Source: Clostridiales bacterium (lineage in GTDB: Bacteria > Bacillota > Clostridia > Oscillospirales > Acutalibacteraceae). From it: a stretch of DNA of 64,000 bases. Under the pieces are notes generated by a model. The model did not search any database. It was not told the DNA's origin and saw nothing but the letters and a program-made list of their open reading frames with translations. Of the stretch, positions 51,478 to 61,103 are shown one piece after another (position 1 is the first letter of the stretch; every line of letters begins with the position of its first letter). The translations under genes were made by a program, and so were the position numbers. Where the stretch lies: assembly GCA_024684435.1 (NCBI GenBank), contig JAIKWV010000005.1:62001-126000 (forward strand), read 5' to 3'.

Positions 51478-52548
51478 TCATAATATTATAATCTCTTTAT
51501 TGCATGAAGTGAAGTTTTTGTACCCGTCCGGAGTAATAAGGAGCATATCCTCTATCCTTACCCCGAATTCGCCGGGAATGTAGATGCCGGGTTCCACCGT
51601 GACAACGTTGCCGACGTAAAGCGTTTCCTTGCTTTTCGGGGAAAGGCTGGGCTTTTCGTGTATTTCAATACCCACACCGTGACCGGTACCGTGACCAAAG
51701 TTTTCCTTAAAGCCGGCGGCGTCGATGATATCCCTTGCCGCTTTGTCCGCCTCAGCGCAGGCAAGTCCTTCCTTGAGTACGGATATCGCTTTTTTCTGGG
51801 CGGTGAGAACGGTGTCGTAGACGGTCTTCTGTCTGTCGGAAACTGAACCTACGGCAACTGTTCTTGTCATGTCGCTGTGGTAGCCGTTATATACCGCGCC
51901 GAAATCCATTGTGATAAAATCGCCGCTCTCAATTTTTTTATCCGAGGGCACGCCGTGGGGCATGGATGAATTTACGCCGCTCACCACAATGGTCTTAAAT
52001 GAAATATCCTCCGCACCGTTTTTGAGCATCGTATGGTCAAGCTCAATGGCAATATCCCGTTCAGTCCTGCCGACAGAAATATAATTAAGAATAATATCAA
52101 AGGCTTTTTCAGCTATTTCCTGCGCCTTTGCGATGCACTTTACCTCGTTTTCGTCCTTTACGCTTCGCATGGAGTTGATTATATTGTCCACTGTATTGGC
52201 AGATGAGAAGTTAACACCGCTGACCGATTTGGAAAATTTATTGAGCTGATCCACCGTCATCCTTTCGGCTTCAATGCCGAGGGAGTCAACGCCTAAGCTT
52301 TTGCACAGCTCCGGGAGCTGGAGCTTGAGATCCTTAAGCTCCGTGACCTCGCAGTCAGTGATCTGCTTCTTCGCGGCTTCTATATATCTGCTGTCGGTAA
52401 AAAAAACAGAACCGCTCCCGGTGACCACCAGTACCCCGTCGGAGGAGCTGAATCCGGTGAGATATTTCCTGTTTTCCTCGGATATTATGAGAGCGCCGCC
52501 CATGTTTTCAGGCAGAGCGTCTGCCAATAATTCTATCCTGTTTTTCAT
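51478..52548 (-). CDS. Xaa-Pro aminopeptidase/dipeptidase (M24B)
   Basis: 356 residues from the ATG at 52548, 9 bases after AAGGAA; an ATG three codons upstream abuts that site. Creatinase-like N-terminal domain (about 1-125), then a pita-bread catalytic domain with the five metal ligands in DFGAVYNGYHSDMTRT, GHGTGHGVGIEIHE and TVEPGIYIPGEFGVRIED. It cleaves peptides at prolines during peptide turnover. Transcribed after rpsU but separated from it by a terminator. Confidence 0.95.
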   Translation of the reverse strand: MKNRIELLADALPENMGGALIISEENRKYLTGFSSSDGVLVVTGSGSVFFTDSRYIEAAKKQITDCEVTELKDLKLQLPELCKSLGVDSLGIEAERMTVDQLNKFSKSVSGVNFSSANTVDNIINSMRSVKDENEVKCIAKAQEIAEKAFDIILNYISVGRTERDIAIELDHTMLKNGAEDISFKTIVVSGVNSSMPHGVPSDKKIESGDFITMDFGAVYNGYHSDMTRTVAVGSVSDRQKTVYDTVLTAQKKAISVLKEGLACAEADKAARDIIDAAGFKENFGHGTGHGVGIEIHEKPSLSPKSKETLYVGNVVTVEPGIYIPGEFGVRIEDMLLITPDGYKNFTSCNKEIIIL

Positions 52549-52583
52549 TTGAACCATTTCCTTATATAAAAGTTACGGTATAG

Positions 52584-52613
52584 AAAAACGGCAAATGTCA
52601 AACATCTGCCGTT
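52584..52613 (-). terminator. terminator after rpsU
   Basis: 12-bp stem with one wobble (52587-52598 with 52602-52613), 3-base loop, minus-strand U-run from 52588 down. Confidence 0.85.
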
Positions 52614-52623
52614 AATTCTATGC

Positions 52624-52800
52624 TTATTTGTACTTGCGCTTACGAGCAGCCTCAGACTTTTTCTTTCTCCTTACAGAGGGCTTCTCATAATGTTCTCTTT
52701 TACGGACCTCCTGAATGACGCCGTCACGTGAGGTCTGTCTCTTAAAACGTCTGAGAGCGCTGTCCAGAGACTCATTCTCTTTAACTTTTACCTGACTCAT
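52624..52800 (-). CDS. rpsU: 30S ribosomal protein S21
   Basis: 58 residues, complete, and too short for many gene callers. Starts [20 protein letters not shown] and ends [10 protein letters not shown], matching bS21. Binds near the 3' end of 16S rRNA in the small subunit. The ribosome binding site GGAGGGAGG is strong, and the gene has its own promoter (52882-52854) and terminator. Confidence 0.98.
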   Translation of the reverse strand: MSQVKVKENESLDSALRRFKRQTSRDGVIQEVRKREHYEKPSVRRKKKSEAARKRKYK

Positions 52801-52853
52801 TTTCTATTCCCTCCCTCCGCTATTGCAGGGGCAAATTACATAATATCGAATAG

Positions 52854-52882
52854 ATTATACATTATCAAACAAAAATTGTCAA
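52854..52882 (-). promoter_or_regulatory. promoter for rpsU
   Basis: Minus strand TTGACA (52882-52877), 17-base spacer, TATAAT (52859-52854). Confidence 0.8.
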
Positions 52883-52915
52883 CTACTAAAAATTATCTTT
52901 TTTAAAAAATTATGT

Positions 52916-55324
52916 TTATCTGACTACTATATTGACAAGTTTGTTTTTAACATACAGTTCTTTGACTATCTGCTTGCCGTTTATGGCTTCGGCTATTTTT
53001 TCATCTTCTTTAGCCAGGGCAATGGCGTCCTCCGAGGTTATATCAACGGGTATGCTGAAGCGTGAGCGGACTTTGCCGTTGATCTGTACAACGATCTCCA
53101 CGGAATCCTCTCTGCACTTTGCTTCGTCAAAGACGGGCCACTTTTGATCCGTCACTGTTCCGCCGAAGTCAAATGCGCTCCAAAGCTCCTCAGTAAGATG
53201 TGGGGCAAAGGGGTTGAGAAGAAGGCAAAATGTTTTCATCTCAGCCTTATTGACAGAGCCGGAATCGTAGATCTTGTTGAGAAGAGTCATAAGGGCGGCT
53301 ATCGCTGTGTTGCACTTAAGGCTGTCTATGTCCTCTGTGACCTTCTTTATGGTGCGGTGGATATCGCCCTCAAGCTCGCCGCGGTAGGAATCTCCGTCAC
53401 AGATAATGTCCTGAAGGCTCCATACCCTGTCAAGGAAACGCTTACAGCCCTTGATGCTCGCTGAGTTCCAGGGAGCGGCCTTTTCAAAATCGCCGATGAA
53501 CATCTCATACATACGCATGGTGTCCGCGCCGTACTCATTTACGATATCGTCGGGATTTACCACGTTGCCGCGGGATTTTGACATTTTTTCGCCGTTTTCG
53601 CCCAGGATCATACCGTGGCTTGTACGCTTCTGATAGGGCTCACAGGTGGGAACGACGCCTATATCATACAGGAATTTGTGCCAGAATCTGCTGTAGAGCA
53701 GGTGAAGAGTGGTGTGTTCCATGCCGCCGTTGTACCAGTCGACGGGTGTCCAGTATTCCAAAGCTTCTTTTGAAGCCAGAGCGTTGTCATTGTGGGGGTC
53801 ACAGTAACGAAGGAAATACCATGACGAGCCGGCCCACTGGGGCATGGTGTCGGTCTCTCTCTTGGCGGGAGCGCCGCATTTCGGGCAGGTGGTGTTCACC
53901 CAGTCGGTCATAGCCGCAAGGGGAGATTCACCGTTTTCGGTGGGTTCATAGCTCTCAACGTTAGGCAGCAGAAGGGGAAGCTCGCTTTCTGGTACGGGAA
54001 CAAAACCGCACTTGTCGCAGTGAACGATGGGGATAGGTTCGCCCCAGTATCTCTGGCGGGAGAACACCCAGTCGCGGAGCTTGAAGTTGACCTTCTGATG
54101 ACCTATGCCTTTTTCCGCAAGCCATTCTGTTATTTTGACCTTTGCTTCCTCAACAGGCATACCGTCAAGGAAATCCGAGTTGACCATTATGCCCGTGGCG
54201 CAATCGGTAAAGGCCTCTTCCTGAACGTTGCCGCCCTTGACCACTTCTATGATGGGCAGATCAAATTTCTTGGCAAATTCCCAGTCGCGGGTATCGTGGG
54301 CGGGAACGGCCATAATAGCGCCTGTGCCGTAGGAAACAAGCACATAGTCGGCTATGAATATGGGTATCTTTTTGCCGTTTACAGGGTTTATCGCCTCTAC
54401 GCCGGCGATCTTGACGCCGGTCTTTGTCTTGTTGACCTCGGTGCGCTCAAAGTCGGATTTACGGGCAGCCTCGTCACGGTAGGCGATGACCTCGTCAAAG
54501 TTCGTGATGCTGTCCTTCCACTTGTCAACAAGCTCATGCTCCGGAGAAATGACCATATATGTAGCGCCGAACAGAGTGTCCGGACGGGTAGTATAAACCG
54601 TGACCGTGTCTCCGGCAGTGGTGGAGAAGTTGACCTCCGCACCGGTGGAGCGGCCTATCCAATTGATCTGCTGGGTCTTTACTCTGTCAATGAAATCAAG
54701 ATTGCCCAGGTCGTCGATGAGCCTCTGAGCGTACTCCGTGATCTTGAGCATCCACTGGCTCTTTACCTTTCTTATGACCTCACTGCCGCAGCGTTCGCAG
54801 ACACCGCCCACGACCTCTTCGTTTGCCAGTACGCATTTGCAGGATGTACACCAGTTGACCGCCATTTCCTTTTTGTAGGCGAGACCCTTGTTGAACAGCT
54901 GAAGGAAGATCCACTGTGTCCACTTGTAATATTTGGGGTCTGTGGTGTTTATCTCACGGCTCCAGTCAAAGGAAAAGCCCAGACTCTGAAGCTGATCCTT
55001 AAAACGGGCGACGTTTTTCTGCGTGACTATTTCCGGATGGATGTGGTTCTTGATAGCAAAGTTTTCCGTGGGCAGACCGAAGGCGTCCCACCCCATGGGA
55101 TAGAGTACGTTGTAGCCCTCAAGACGCTTTTTCCTGGCAACTATATCCAATGCGGTATAGGAGCGGGGATGACCTACGTGAAGTCCCTGACCGGAGGGGT
55201 AGGGAAACTCAACAAGGCAATAAAATTTCGGAAGGGAAAAATCCTGCTTTGCGTGGAATACGCCGGTCTCCTCCCATTTTTTCTGCCATTTTTTCTCGAT
55301 GCTTTTAAAATCGTAAGATGCCAT
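52916..55324 (-). CDS. leuS: leucyl-tRNA synthetase
   Basis: 802 residues, class I. The HIGH-type motif reads GLHVGH in [19 protein letters not shown], the CP1 editing domain (about 220-410) keeps [21 protein letters not shown] and [12 protein letters not shown], and the KMSKS motif is [14 protein letters not shown]. Anticodon-binding and C-terminal domains are complete. It follows rsfS by 21 bases. No T-box leader is apparent within the operon. Confidence 0.98.
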   Translation of the reverse strand: MASYDFKSIEKKWQKKWEETGVFHAKQDFSLPKFYCLVEFPYPSGQGLHVGHPRSYTALDIVARKKRLEGYNVLYPMGWDAFGLPTENFAIKNHIHPEIVTQKNVARFKDQLQSLGFSFDWSREINTTDPKYYKWTQWIFLQLFNKGLAYKKEMAVNWCTSCKCVLANEEVVGGVCERCGSEVIRKVKSQWMLKITEYAQRLIDDLGNLDFIDRVKTQQINWIGRSTGAEVNFSTTAGDTVTVYTTRPDTLFGATYMVISPEHELVDKWKDSITNFDEVIAYRDEAARKSDFERTEVNKTKTGVKIAGVEAINPVNGKKIPIFIADYVLVSYGTGAIMAVPAHDTRDWEFAKKFDLPIIEVVKGGNVQEEAFTDCATGIMVNSDFLDGMPVEEAKVKITEWLAEKGIGHQKVNFKLRDWVFSRQRYWGEPIPIVHCDKCGFVPVPESELPLLLPNVESYEPTENGESPLAAMTDWVNTTCPKCGAPAKRETDTMPQWAGSSWYFLRYCDPHNDNALASKEALEYWTPVDWYNGGMEHTTLHLLYSRFWHKFLYDIGVVPTCEPYQKRTSHGMILGENGEKMSKSRGNVVNPDDIVNEYGADTMRMYEMFIGDFEKAAPWNSASIKGCKRFLDRVWSLQDIICDGDSYRGELEGDIHRTIKKVTEDIDSLKCNTAIAALMTLLNKIYDSGSVNKAEMKTFCLLLNPFAPHLTEELWSAFDFGGTVTDQKWPVFDEAKCREDSVEIVVQINGKVRSRFSIPVDITSEDAIALAKEDEKIAEAINGKQIVKELYVKNKLVNIVVR

Positions 55325-55345
55325 TTTATTATAACAATCCTTTCA

Positions 55346-55702
55346 TTATGCCTCTGTGATAAGCCCGGAGATATCAACGCTCTGCGCGTCGCTCCACAGC
55401 CTTTCAAGGTTGTAATATTCACGCATTTCAGCCTGGAATATGTGCACCAGCACACTGCCGTAGTCAAGCAGTATCCAGCCGGTGGCGCGTCCCTCGATAT
55501 TATGAGGATTCACGCCCAGCTTGCCCATTTCAAATTCAAGGTCGTCCGCAAGGGAGCGGGTGTGGGTGACGGACGTACCGGAGGCAATAATAAAATAGTC
55601 GGAAACTATCGTAAGCTCGGTGGTACGTATTGCCTTGATATCGATGGCTTTCTTTTTGTCAAGTATCTTGACTATTTCGTTCATAAGCTCTGAGGGTGTC
55701 AT
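55346..55702 (-). CDS. rsfS: ribosomal silencing factor RsfS
   Basis: 118 residues, normal length. Binds uL14 on the 50S subunit and blocks subunit joining under starvation. Motifs: DIKAIRTTELTIVSDYFIIASG, AGSVTHTRS-like SVTHTRSLADDLE, and the DYGSVLVHIFQAEMREYYNLERLW end. The ATG overlaps the yqeK stop by 4 bases; the yqeK-rsfS-leuS order is conserved in Firmicutes. Confidence 0.96.
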   Translation of the reverse strand: MTPSELMNEIVKILDKKKAIDIKAIRTTELTIVSDYFIIASGTSVTHTRSLADDLEFEMGKLGVNPHNIEGRATGWILLDYGSVLVHIFQAEMREYYNLERLWSDAQSVDISGLITEA

Positions 55703-56268
55703 TTTGTTTCCTCCATATTCAATATAAGTTCATTGTAACACAAAACACTGTCCGGGTGGACAAGCTTTTTTCTTTTAATAAGATCCGATATTGTATATCT
55801 CAGCGCGAAAAGCATTGCGTCCTCCAAGCTGACGGAGGCAAGCCTACGCATCTGTTTCACACCGTCATAAGTTCTGTCTGCGGATATGAAATCCGCTATG
55901 TAAAGAACCTTTTCAAGCAGGCTCATACCAGCTCTGCCTGTGGTGTGATACCGTACCGCGTTGAGCATATCCTCATCGGTTATACCCATTTCAAGGCGGA
56001 GATATTCACAGCCCGCCATGGCGTGCCATACTTTAGGGTTCATAAGCTCGTAATCCCTCAGCTTGATGCCGCCCTTTTCAAGTATCTCAAGCTGAGCGTC
56101 ATGACCGGCGTTCTTCATAATGTCGTGCAGGATACCGCAGATATACGCTTTTTCTTCATCCGCGCCGTACTGTTGGGCAAGCTTTTTCGCCGCGTTTGCG
56201 ACTGCCAGGGAATGCTCGAATCTGTCAGGGAGCAGGAGCTTTTTTATTAACGGGATATAGTCGTTCAC
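55699..56268 (-). CDS. yqeK: HD-domain bis(5'-nucleosyl)-tetraphosphatase YqeK
   Basis: 189 residues. HD-fold metal ligands appear in RFEHSLAVANAAK, GILHDIMKN and the KVWHAMAG and VRYHTTGR segments. YqeK hydrolyses Ap4A symmetrically to ADP in characterised members. Usually nadD lies just upstream; here an ABC permease gene does, so nadD is elsewhere. Confidence 0.95.
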   Translation of the reverse strand: MNDYIPLIKKLLLPDRFEHSLAVANAAKKLAQQYGADEEKAYICGILHDIMKNAGHDAQLEILEKGGIKLRDYELMNPKVWHAMAGCEYLRLEMGITDEDMLNAVRYHTTGRAGMSLLEKVLYIADFISADRTYDGVKQMRRLASVSLEDAMLFALRYTISDLIKRKKLVHPDSVLCYNELILNMEETK

Positions 56269-56307
56269 GGCAGATCCCTCCTTTTGAAACGTACTGTCTG
56301 AAACAGT

Positions 56308-57117
56308 TTATTTGACATTAACTTTTTTTCTCATAAGGTAAGATGTAAGGAAATAGAACAGGAAGCACATGATAAGCTGGAATAATGAACCGATAATGCC
56401 GAAATTCATGGAGCTGTCCGTATTCATCTTGGAGAAGGAGAGGACAAGTCCGTCCATTGTGATCTTTAACGTCAGGGGGAAATAAACTGTCAGAACAGCC
56501 ATGCCGCCTTGAACCATAATATACACCGCAAAGAAGATCAAAAGAGCGAATATTATCCCGTGTTTCTGAAATTTTCTTGTATTTGCCAGGGTTATTGCAA
56601 AGTATATCTCGGAAATAAGCGCGGCAATCTGAATAAAGAGCATTATAAGGATTATCACAATAAGATCTATCAGCATGCTTCTTGATGGCAGCATATTCAA
56701 TGAATCGAGAAGATCTTCAACGATCATTTTTGTATCTTCACCGACAAGAGAGGAAAGGTAAATATACATACCGATAAAAAGACCGATGCCTATTACATAA
56801 CTCAAAAGCACCCAGACAATGGAAACGATGGCCTTTGAGGCTATCAGATCACGGCTCTTGACCGGCAATGAAAAACTTAAGTATCCCTGATTGCCGTAAA
56901 GAGTTTTGTAAAACTCCGAAACAACGAATATAAGCGTTACCAAAACAACGCCTACAGCAAGCAGGATAATGGTGAGAGTACTTGCAAAACTTAAAAATTT
57001 TATTTTGAACATATAAGCTAAGACCAGAAAAACGACCGAGATCCCCACCGCCATATATATACCTGAAAGAAAGTGGGAGCTGGATTTGAATTCGTTTTTA
57101 ATAAGTTTGCCAAGCAT
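56308..57117 (-). CDS. ABC transporter permease (ABC-2 type)
   Basis: 269 residues from the ATG at 57117 behind AAGGAGGTG; in-frame codons upstream lie in the ATPase gene. Six hydrophobic segments, with an SLPVKSRDLIASKAIVSIVW segment that in this family follows the first two helices. Overlaps the ATPase gene by 20 bases, so the two form one exporter. Substrate unknown; no GntR-family regulator precedes the pair, though one often does for this type. Confidence 0.85.
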   Translation of the reverse strand: MLGKLIKNEFKSSSHFLSGIYMAVGISVVFLVLAYMFKIKFLSFASTLTIILLAVGVVLVTLIFVVSEFYKTLYGNQGYLSFSLPVKSRDLIASKAIVSIVWVLLSYVIGIGLFIGMYIYLSSLVGEDTKMIVEDLLDSLNMLPSRSMLIDLIVIILIMLFIQIAALISEIYFAITLANTRKFQKHGIIFALLIFFAVYIMVQGGMAVLTVYFPLTLKITMDGLVLSFSKMNTDSSMNFGIIGSLFQLIMCFLFYFLTSYLMRKKVNVK

Positions 57118-57808
57118 ACCTGAACACCTCCTTAAACACATCTTCAATGGTCCTGCCGTCCTCACAGATTTTGGCAACGCTTTCGTCAAGAAGCACCTTT
57201 CCGTGACCTATCATAAACGCATGGTCAAAGATGTGCTCAACGTCGTTGATAAGATGAGTGGATATCAGCAGGGTGGAGCCTGCGGGATGGTTTTTCATTA
57301 TCGTATCAAGGATAAAAGCTCTTGCGGCGGGATCAACGCCTCCGAGAGGCTCGTCAAGGATATAAAGCCTTGCGTTCCGGCACATTACAAGCATGAGCTG
57401 TAATTTTTCCTGCATACCCTTTGACATGCTTTTGATCTTTTGTTTCCTCGGTATTTCAAACAGATCCAGCATTTTGTAAGCTTTTTCAGAATCGAAATCC
57501 GGATAAAAGTCAGCGATGTATTTTACCGCGTCTACGGGAGTCATCCAATTGGCAAGGTAAGTTTTTTCGGGCAGATAGGCTATAAGGCTCTTGGTATGGA
57601 CGCCGACGGGTGAGCCGTCGATGAGCACCTCTCCCTGATAGTCGTTTATCAGACCCACCAAAATTTTCATAAGTGAGGTCTTTCCACAGCCATTGGGACC
57701 CATAAGACCGATGATCTGACCTTCCTCAAGGGAAAAGCTTATGTTGTCCAGCACCAGATGGTCGCCGTAGGACTTTGTGAGGCCTTTTACCTCAATGATC
57801 TTTGACAT
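57098..57808 (-). CDS. ABC transporter ATP-binding protein
   Basis: 236 residues. Walker A GPNGCGKTSLMKILVG, signature SKGMQEKLQLMLVM (SKGM in place of LSGGQ, usual for ABC-2 exporters), Walker B LYILDEPLGGVDP and the switch histidine in LISTHLINDVE. Works with the permease encoded downstream. It starts 34 bases after the MFS gene. Confidence 0.95.
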   Translation of the reverse strand: MSKIIEVKGLTKSYGDHLVLDNISFSLEEGQIIGLMGPNGCGKTSLMKILVGLINDYQGEVLIDGSPVGVHTKSLIAYLPEKTYLANWMTPVDAVKYIADFYPDFDSEKAYKMLDLFEIPRKQKIKSMSKGMQEKLQLMLVMCRNARLYILDEPLGGVDPAARAFILDTIMKNHPAGSTLLISTHLINDVEHIFDHAFMIGHGKVLLDESVAKICEDGRTIEDVFKEVFRYAWQTY

Positions 57809-57842
57809 TTATGTTGATCCTCCTTTGTGGATTTGTATTCCG

Positions 57843-59303
57843 TTAATCGTCAGCCATCTGAGCCTCTTTGATAACATCGTCGGGGATCGCTTCTCCGTGC
57901 TTTACAAAGAGTATGCACAGGAGCGAGAGAATAAAGGCTACAGGAGAGAAAACGAACAGGGTCTTGTATGTTCCGGAGAACATCCTTATAATACCGAAAA
58001 GTATCGGAGCGGCTATCTGCGCGGAGAAGGTGGCAGTGTAGTAATAACCTGTGAATGTGCCCACCTTGTCCAGTCCGCCTATCTCAAGCACAAGGGGCAG
58101 GGTGTTTACGGTTATCATCATATTTGCCGCGCCGCCCACAACAAGGGCTACCCAAATGATAGCCAGGCTGCCGGTTACTCTGTAAAGAAGAAATACGGAT
58201 GTGAACAGGATAAGACCTATAAGTATGGTCTTTTTTCTGCCGATCTTTTTGCCAAGCTTGCCCGCGGGAATGGCGGCCGCCATTGAACAGGCTGCGAATA
58301 TTGCCATCATCATTGTGGCCTGATCGGTGGATTTGTGAAGGACCTCCTCCGCAAACAGGGAGAAGAATGTGGTTATAGAGTTCGTTCCGCAGAACAGGAA
58401 GAACAGGGAGAACAGCATAAATACAAGGCTTACACGTTCAGCTTTGCTCAACTTTATGGCTTTCATCCTTGCCTTTTCCGCATTGGCGGCTTCCTTTTCC
58501 GCTTTTCTTTTAGCTTCTTCGTCAGCGATTTTGTTCATGTCGCCTTTTATTTTTATCCTGCTGTCAGGTTCCTTGACGAAGAAAAACAGTATCAACGTGC
58601 CGAGGATCATTACTATTGAACCCAGCAGGAATACACCGGGAAACTCTTCGTGATTTGCGCTGTTAAATCCGAATATGGCGACGAGTATCGTACCCGCTAC
58701 CATACCTATAAGTCCGCCTATCCCGCCGCAGAGGTTTATTATGGCGTTGCCCTCGCTTCGCAGTTCGGTGGGAGTAAGATCAGGCATCAGCGCGACCACA
58801 GGCGCCCTCCACATGGACATGACCATAACGAAAAAGATGACCAACGTCATCAGCATCGGAAGACTGCCGATCCGCTCTGACCAGGGAATAAGCGCAAACA
58901 AGATCGCGGATATCGGAGCGCCTATCAGGATAAAGGGGAGGCGTTTGCCGAAACGGGTGTGGGTGTTATCCGAAAGCTTGCCGAATGTGGGCTGGAAAAT
59001 TACGCCGAAAATGTTGTCAAAGGTCATGATAAGACCGATGAACAGGGGAACAAGGGTAAAGCCCGTAATGGCAGAGCCTACATTTTCGCCCTGAGCGGAA
59101 GCAAAATCCAGAAGCTTTGGAAACTTCTCTATAAGCTTGTTGCTCCACGCGGTGACCGTTGCGGATCTGCTTAACATGACGTTGAGGATCTTGGTTATGT
59201 AGGGGTCATAGATCGCCCAGGCTATTGACGTTGACATGAAGCCCGCGCCTATAAGCAACGTTTTTTTGTAGTCCAGTTTTTTTTCTGCGGTTTTTTCAGA
59301 CAT
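57843..59303 (-). CDS. MFS transporter of the SLC45/glycoside-cation type
   Basis: 486 residues, 12 hydrophobic helices with a charged cytoplasmic loop of about 50 residues in the middle (DKMNKIADEEAKRKAEKE region). The GKLSDNTHTRFGKRLPFI loop between helices 2 and 3 is the typical signature, as is MSMWRAPVVALMPDLTP. Related proteins carry sucrose or other sugars with H+ or Na+; the substrate is not provable. It lies 24 bases after the SufB-like gene and ends with an acidic tail. Confidence 0.87.
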   Translation of the reverse strand: MSEKTAEKKLDYKKTLLIGAGFMSTSIAWAIYDPYITKILNVMLSRSATVTAWSNKLIEKFPKLLDFASAQGENVGSAITGFTLVPLFIGLIMTFDNIFGVIFQPTFGKLSDNTHTRFGKRLPFILIGAPISAILFALIPWSERIGSLPMLMTLVIFFVMVMSMWRAPVVALMPDLTPTELRSEGNAIINLCGGIGGLIGMVAGTILVAIFGFNSANHEEFPGVFLLGSIVMILGTLILFFFVKEPDSRIKIKGDMNKIADEEAKRKAEKEAANAEKARMKAIKLSKAERVSLVFMLFSLFFLFCGTNSITTFFSLFAEEVLHKSTDQATMMMAIFAACSMAAAIPAGKLGKKIGRKKTILIGLILFTSVFLLYRVTGSLAIIWVALVVGGAANMMITVNTLPLVLEIGGLDKVGTFTGYYYTATFSAQIAAPILFGIIRMFSGTYKTLFVFSPVAFILSLLCILFVKHGEAIPDDVIKEAQMADD

Positions 59304-59327
59304 CAGACAGTCTCCTTTTCATAATTT

Positions 59328-60248
59328 TTATTTGAGGAATCCCTGGATGATTATTTCTTCCGCTTCCTCCTCGCTCAGCCCGAAGGTCATGAGCTTGAGA
59401 AGCTGGTCGTTGTTTATTCTGCCGATGGCGGCCTCATGAACGATCTGCGCCTCGGAGTGCTGAGCCGCTATCTCCGGTATAGAGCGGATCTTTGAGTTGT
59501 CCATTATGATGGAATCGCATTGAACGTGAGCTCTGCACACGTTTTTGCCGATGGCGCGGGGATAGAATATCTGCTCTGAGTTGTCCCTCGCAACAGAGCG
59601 GGAAACGATCTGCGCCGAGGAGTCGGCGCCTTCAAGATTTATTTCTATATCTGAACGGGCTTTTTGGTTGCCGTGGGTCATCAGCCTTTCGGTGATAACA
59701 AGTGAAGCGCCGTCCTTTAGATATGCTTTTGTGTCCCTGACGGTGGAATCTACGCCCTTTATCTGCACCATTTCCATCTCGCAGCAGGAATTTTCGTCTG
59801 CTTCAACTATGGTTGAGGGGTTCAGCACTCTTTCGCCGGTGCCTTCGCCCTGACCGTAATGCTTTTCAACGTATTTTACCCTTGCGTTTTTGCCGATAAA
59901 GAACCTGTGAACTCCGTCATGCTCGCTCTTTGAACTGCCGGGATTGTGTATCCCGCATCCCGCCACTATGAGCACGTCGGCGCCGTCACCTATATAAAAA
60001 TCGTTATACACCGTTTCGTCGATGCCGGTCTCGGTGATGATGACCGGGATGTGGACGCTTTCATTTTTTGTGCCGGGAGCTATGCGGATATCTATACCGG
60101 GTTTGTCCGTTTTTGTGGTTATGGTGATATTTTCGGTTGAACGTCTGCCTGCGCCCTCGCCGTTGCGCCTGATATTGAAGGCCCCCGCGGGTATCTCATG
60201 CAGGTCGGCAACTGCCTCAAGCAGCTCGTTGTCTATATAATTTTCCAT
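59328..60248 (-). CDS. SufB/SufD-like Fe-S scaffold protein (SmsB-like)
   Basis: 306 residues from the ATG at 60248, with GGGAGGT 12 bases upstream; in-frame codons further up are within sufC. It is much shorter than classical SufB (about 470). The parallel beta-helix core is evident, with VQCDSIIMD (the region of the SufB cysteine) and EAAIGRINNDQLLKLMTFGL, which matches the SufB C-terminal helix pair. Other cysteines are in VAGCGI and SCCEM. Scaffold for Fe-S cluster assembly with its SufC partner. No SufS, SufU or second SufD is nearby. Confidence 0.88.
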   Translation of the reverse strand: MENYIDNELLEAVADLHEIPAGAFNIRRNGEGAGRRSTENITITTKTDKPGIDIRIAPGTKNESVHIPVIITETGIDETVYNDFYIGDGADVLIVAGCGIHNPGSSKSEHDGVHRFFIGKNARVKYVEKHYGQGEGTGERVLNPSTIVEADENSCCEMEMVQIKGVDSTVRDTKAYLKDGASLVITERLMTHGNQKARSDIEINLEGADSSAQIVSRSVARDNSEQIFYPRAIGKNVCRAHVQCDSIIMDNSKIRSIPEIAAQHSEAQIVHEAAIGRINNDQLLKLMTFGLSEEEAEEIIIQGFLK

Positions 60249-60273
60249 TTTCAGAAAAGTACCTCCCTGTGTT

Positions 60274-60999
60274 TCAGCATTTTGTTCTGAAGTCGCAGTT
60301 ACTGTCAAATTCTCCAAGAAGCTGTGGGAGTATCTCATCCCGGGGACCCTTTGAGCGGATCTTACCGTCGGCTATGATAATGATATCGTCAGCCAGCTGC
60401 ATGATACGTTCCTGGTGTGAGATTATCAGAACGCTGCTGTGTACGTTTTTGTTCATGGCGCGGAAGGTGTTTACCAGCGCGGTAAAGCTCCACAGGTCAA
60501 TGCCAGCCTCAGGCTCGTCGAAAATTGCTATATCCAGCTTTCTTGCCAGAAGGGAAGCAATCTCAATACGCTTGACCTCGCCGCCGGAAAGGGAGGAGTC
60601 CACCTCACGGTTGAGATATTCGCGGGAACAAAGTCCCACGTTCGTCAGATACGCACAACACTCATCCTCCGGCAGTTCACTGCCGTGGGCAAGGCTCAGA
60701 AGTCTGCGCACGGTGAGTCCCTTGAATCGGGGAGGCTGCTGGAAGGCGTAACCTATTCCCAGCTTTGCACGTTGGGTGATGCTCATGTCTGTTATATCTG
60801 TTCCGTTGAATATTATGGAACCTCCGGTGGGCTTTTCAATACCCATTATAAGCTTGGCAAGGGTGGATTTGCCGCCGCCGTTGGGTCCTGTTATAACGGT
60901 AAATTTTCCCTCATCTACAGTCAGACTTACGTCGTCGATTATCTCAAGCGCACCGTCGCTGTTGTCCACGGTGAAGCTTATGTTTTTCAGCTCTAACAT
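60274..60999 (-). CDS. sufC: SufC-like ATPase of Fe-S assembly (SmsC-like)
   Basis: 241 residues, non-membrane ABC ATPase. Walker A GPNGGGKSTLAKLIMG, the Q-loop in YAFQQPPRFKGLTV, signature SLSGGEVKRIEIA, Walker B IAIFDEPEAGIDLWSF (the DEPEAGID form is diagnostic for SufC) and switch histidine in IISHQERI. Drives conformational change in the SufB-like scaffold encoded 25 bases downstream. Own promoter at 61062-61034. Confidence 0.95.
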   Translation of the reverse strand: MLELKNISFTVDNSDGALEIIDDVSLTVDEGKFTVITGPNGGGKSTLAKLIMGIEKPTGGSIIFNGTDITDMSITQRAKLGIGYAFQQPPRFKGLTVRRLLSLAHGSELPEDECCAYLTNVGLCSREYLNREVDSSLSGGEVKRIEIASLLARKLDIAIFDEPEAGIDLWSFTALVNTFRAMNKNVHSSVLIISHQERIMQLADDIIIIADGKIRSKGPRDEILPQLLGEFDSNCDFRTKC

Positions 61000-61033
61000 A
61001 GCAAATACTCCGCCTTTTAATAATTACCGTTTT

Positions 61034-61062
61034 ATTATACTATTTATAAACAAGAATATCAA
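61034..61062 (-). promoter_or_regulatory. promoter for the sufCB-like unit
   Basis: Minus strand TTGATA (61062-61057), 17-base spacer, TATAAT (61039-61034). Confidence 0.7.
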
Positions 61063-61103
61063 GGATATTTTTAATAACTTCATTTACATTATGTTATCCA
61101 TAA

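Noticed and set aside
54020-55693. 557-codon open frame on the plus strand opposite leuS
   Set aside because: It lies wholly antisense to leuS, whose HIGH and KMSKS motifs are intact, and its translation has no recognisable motif. A shadow frame.
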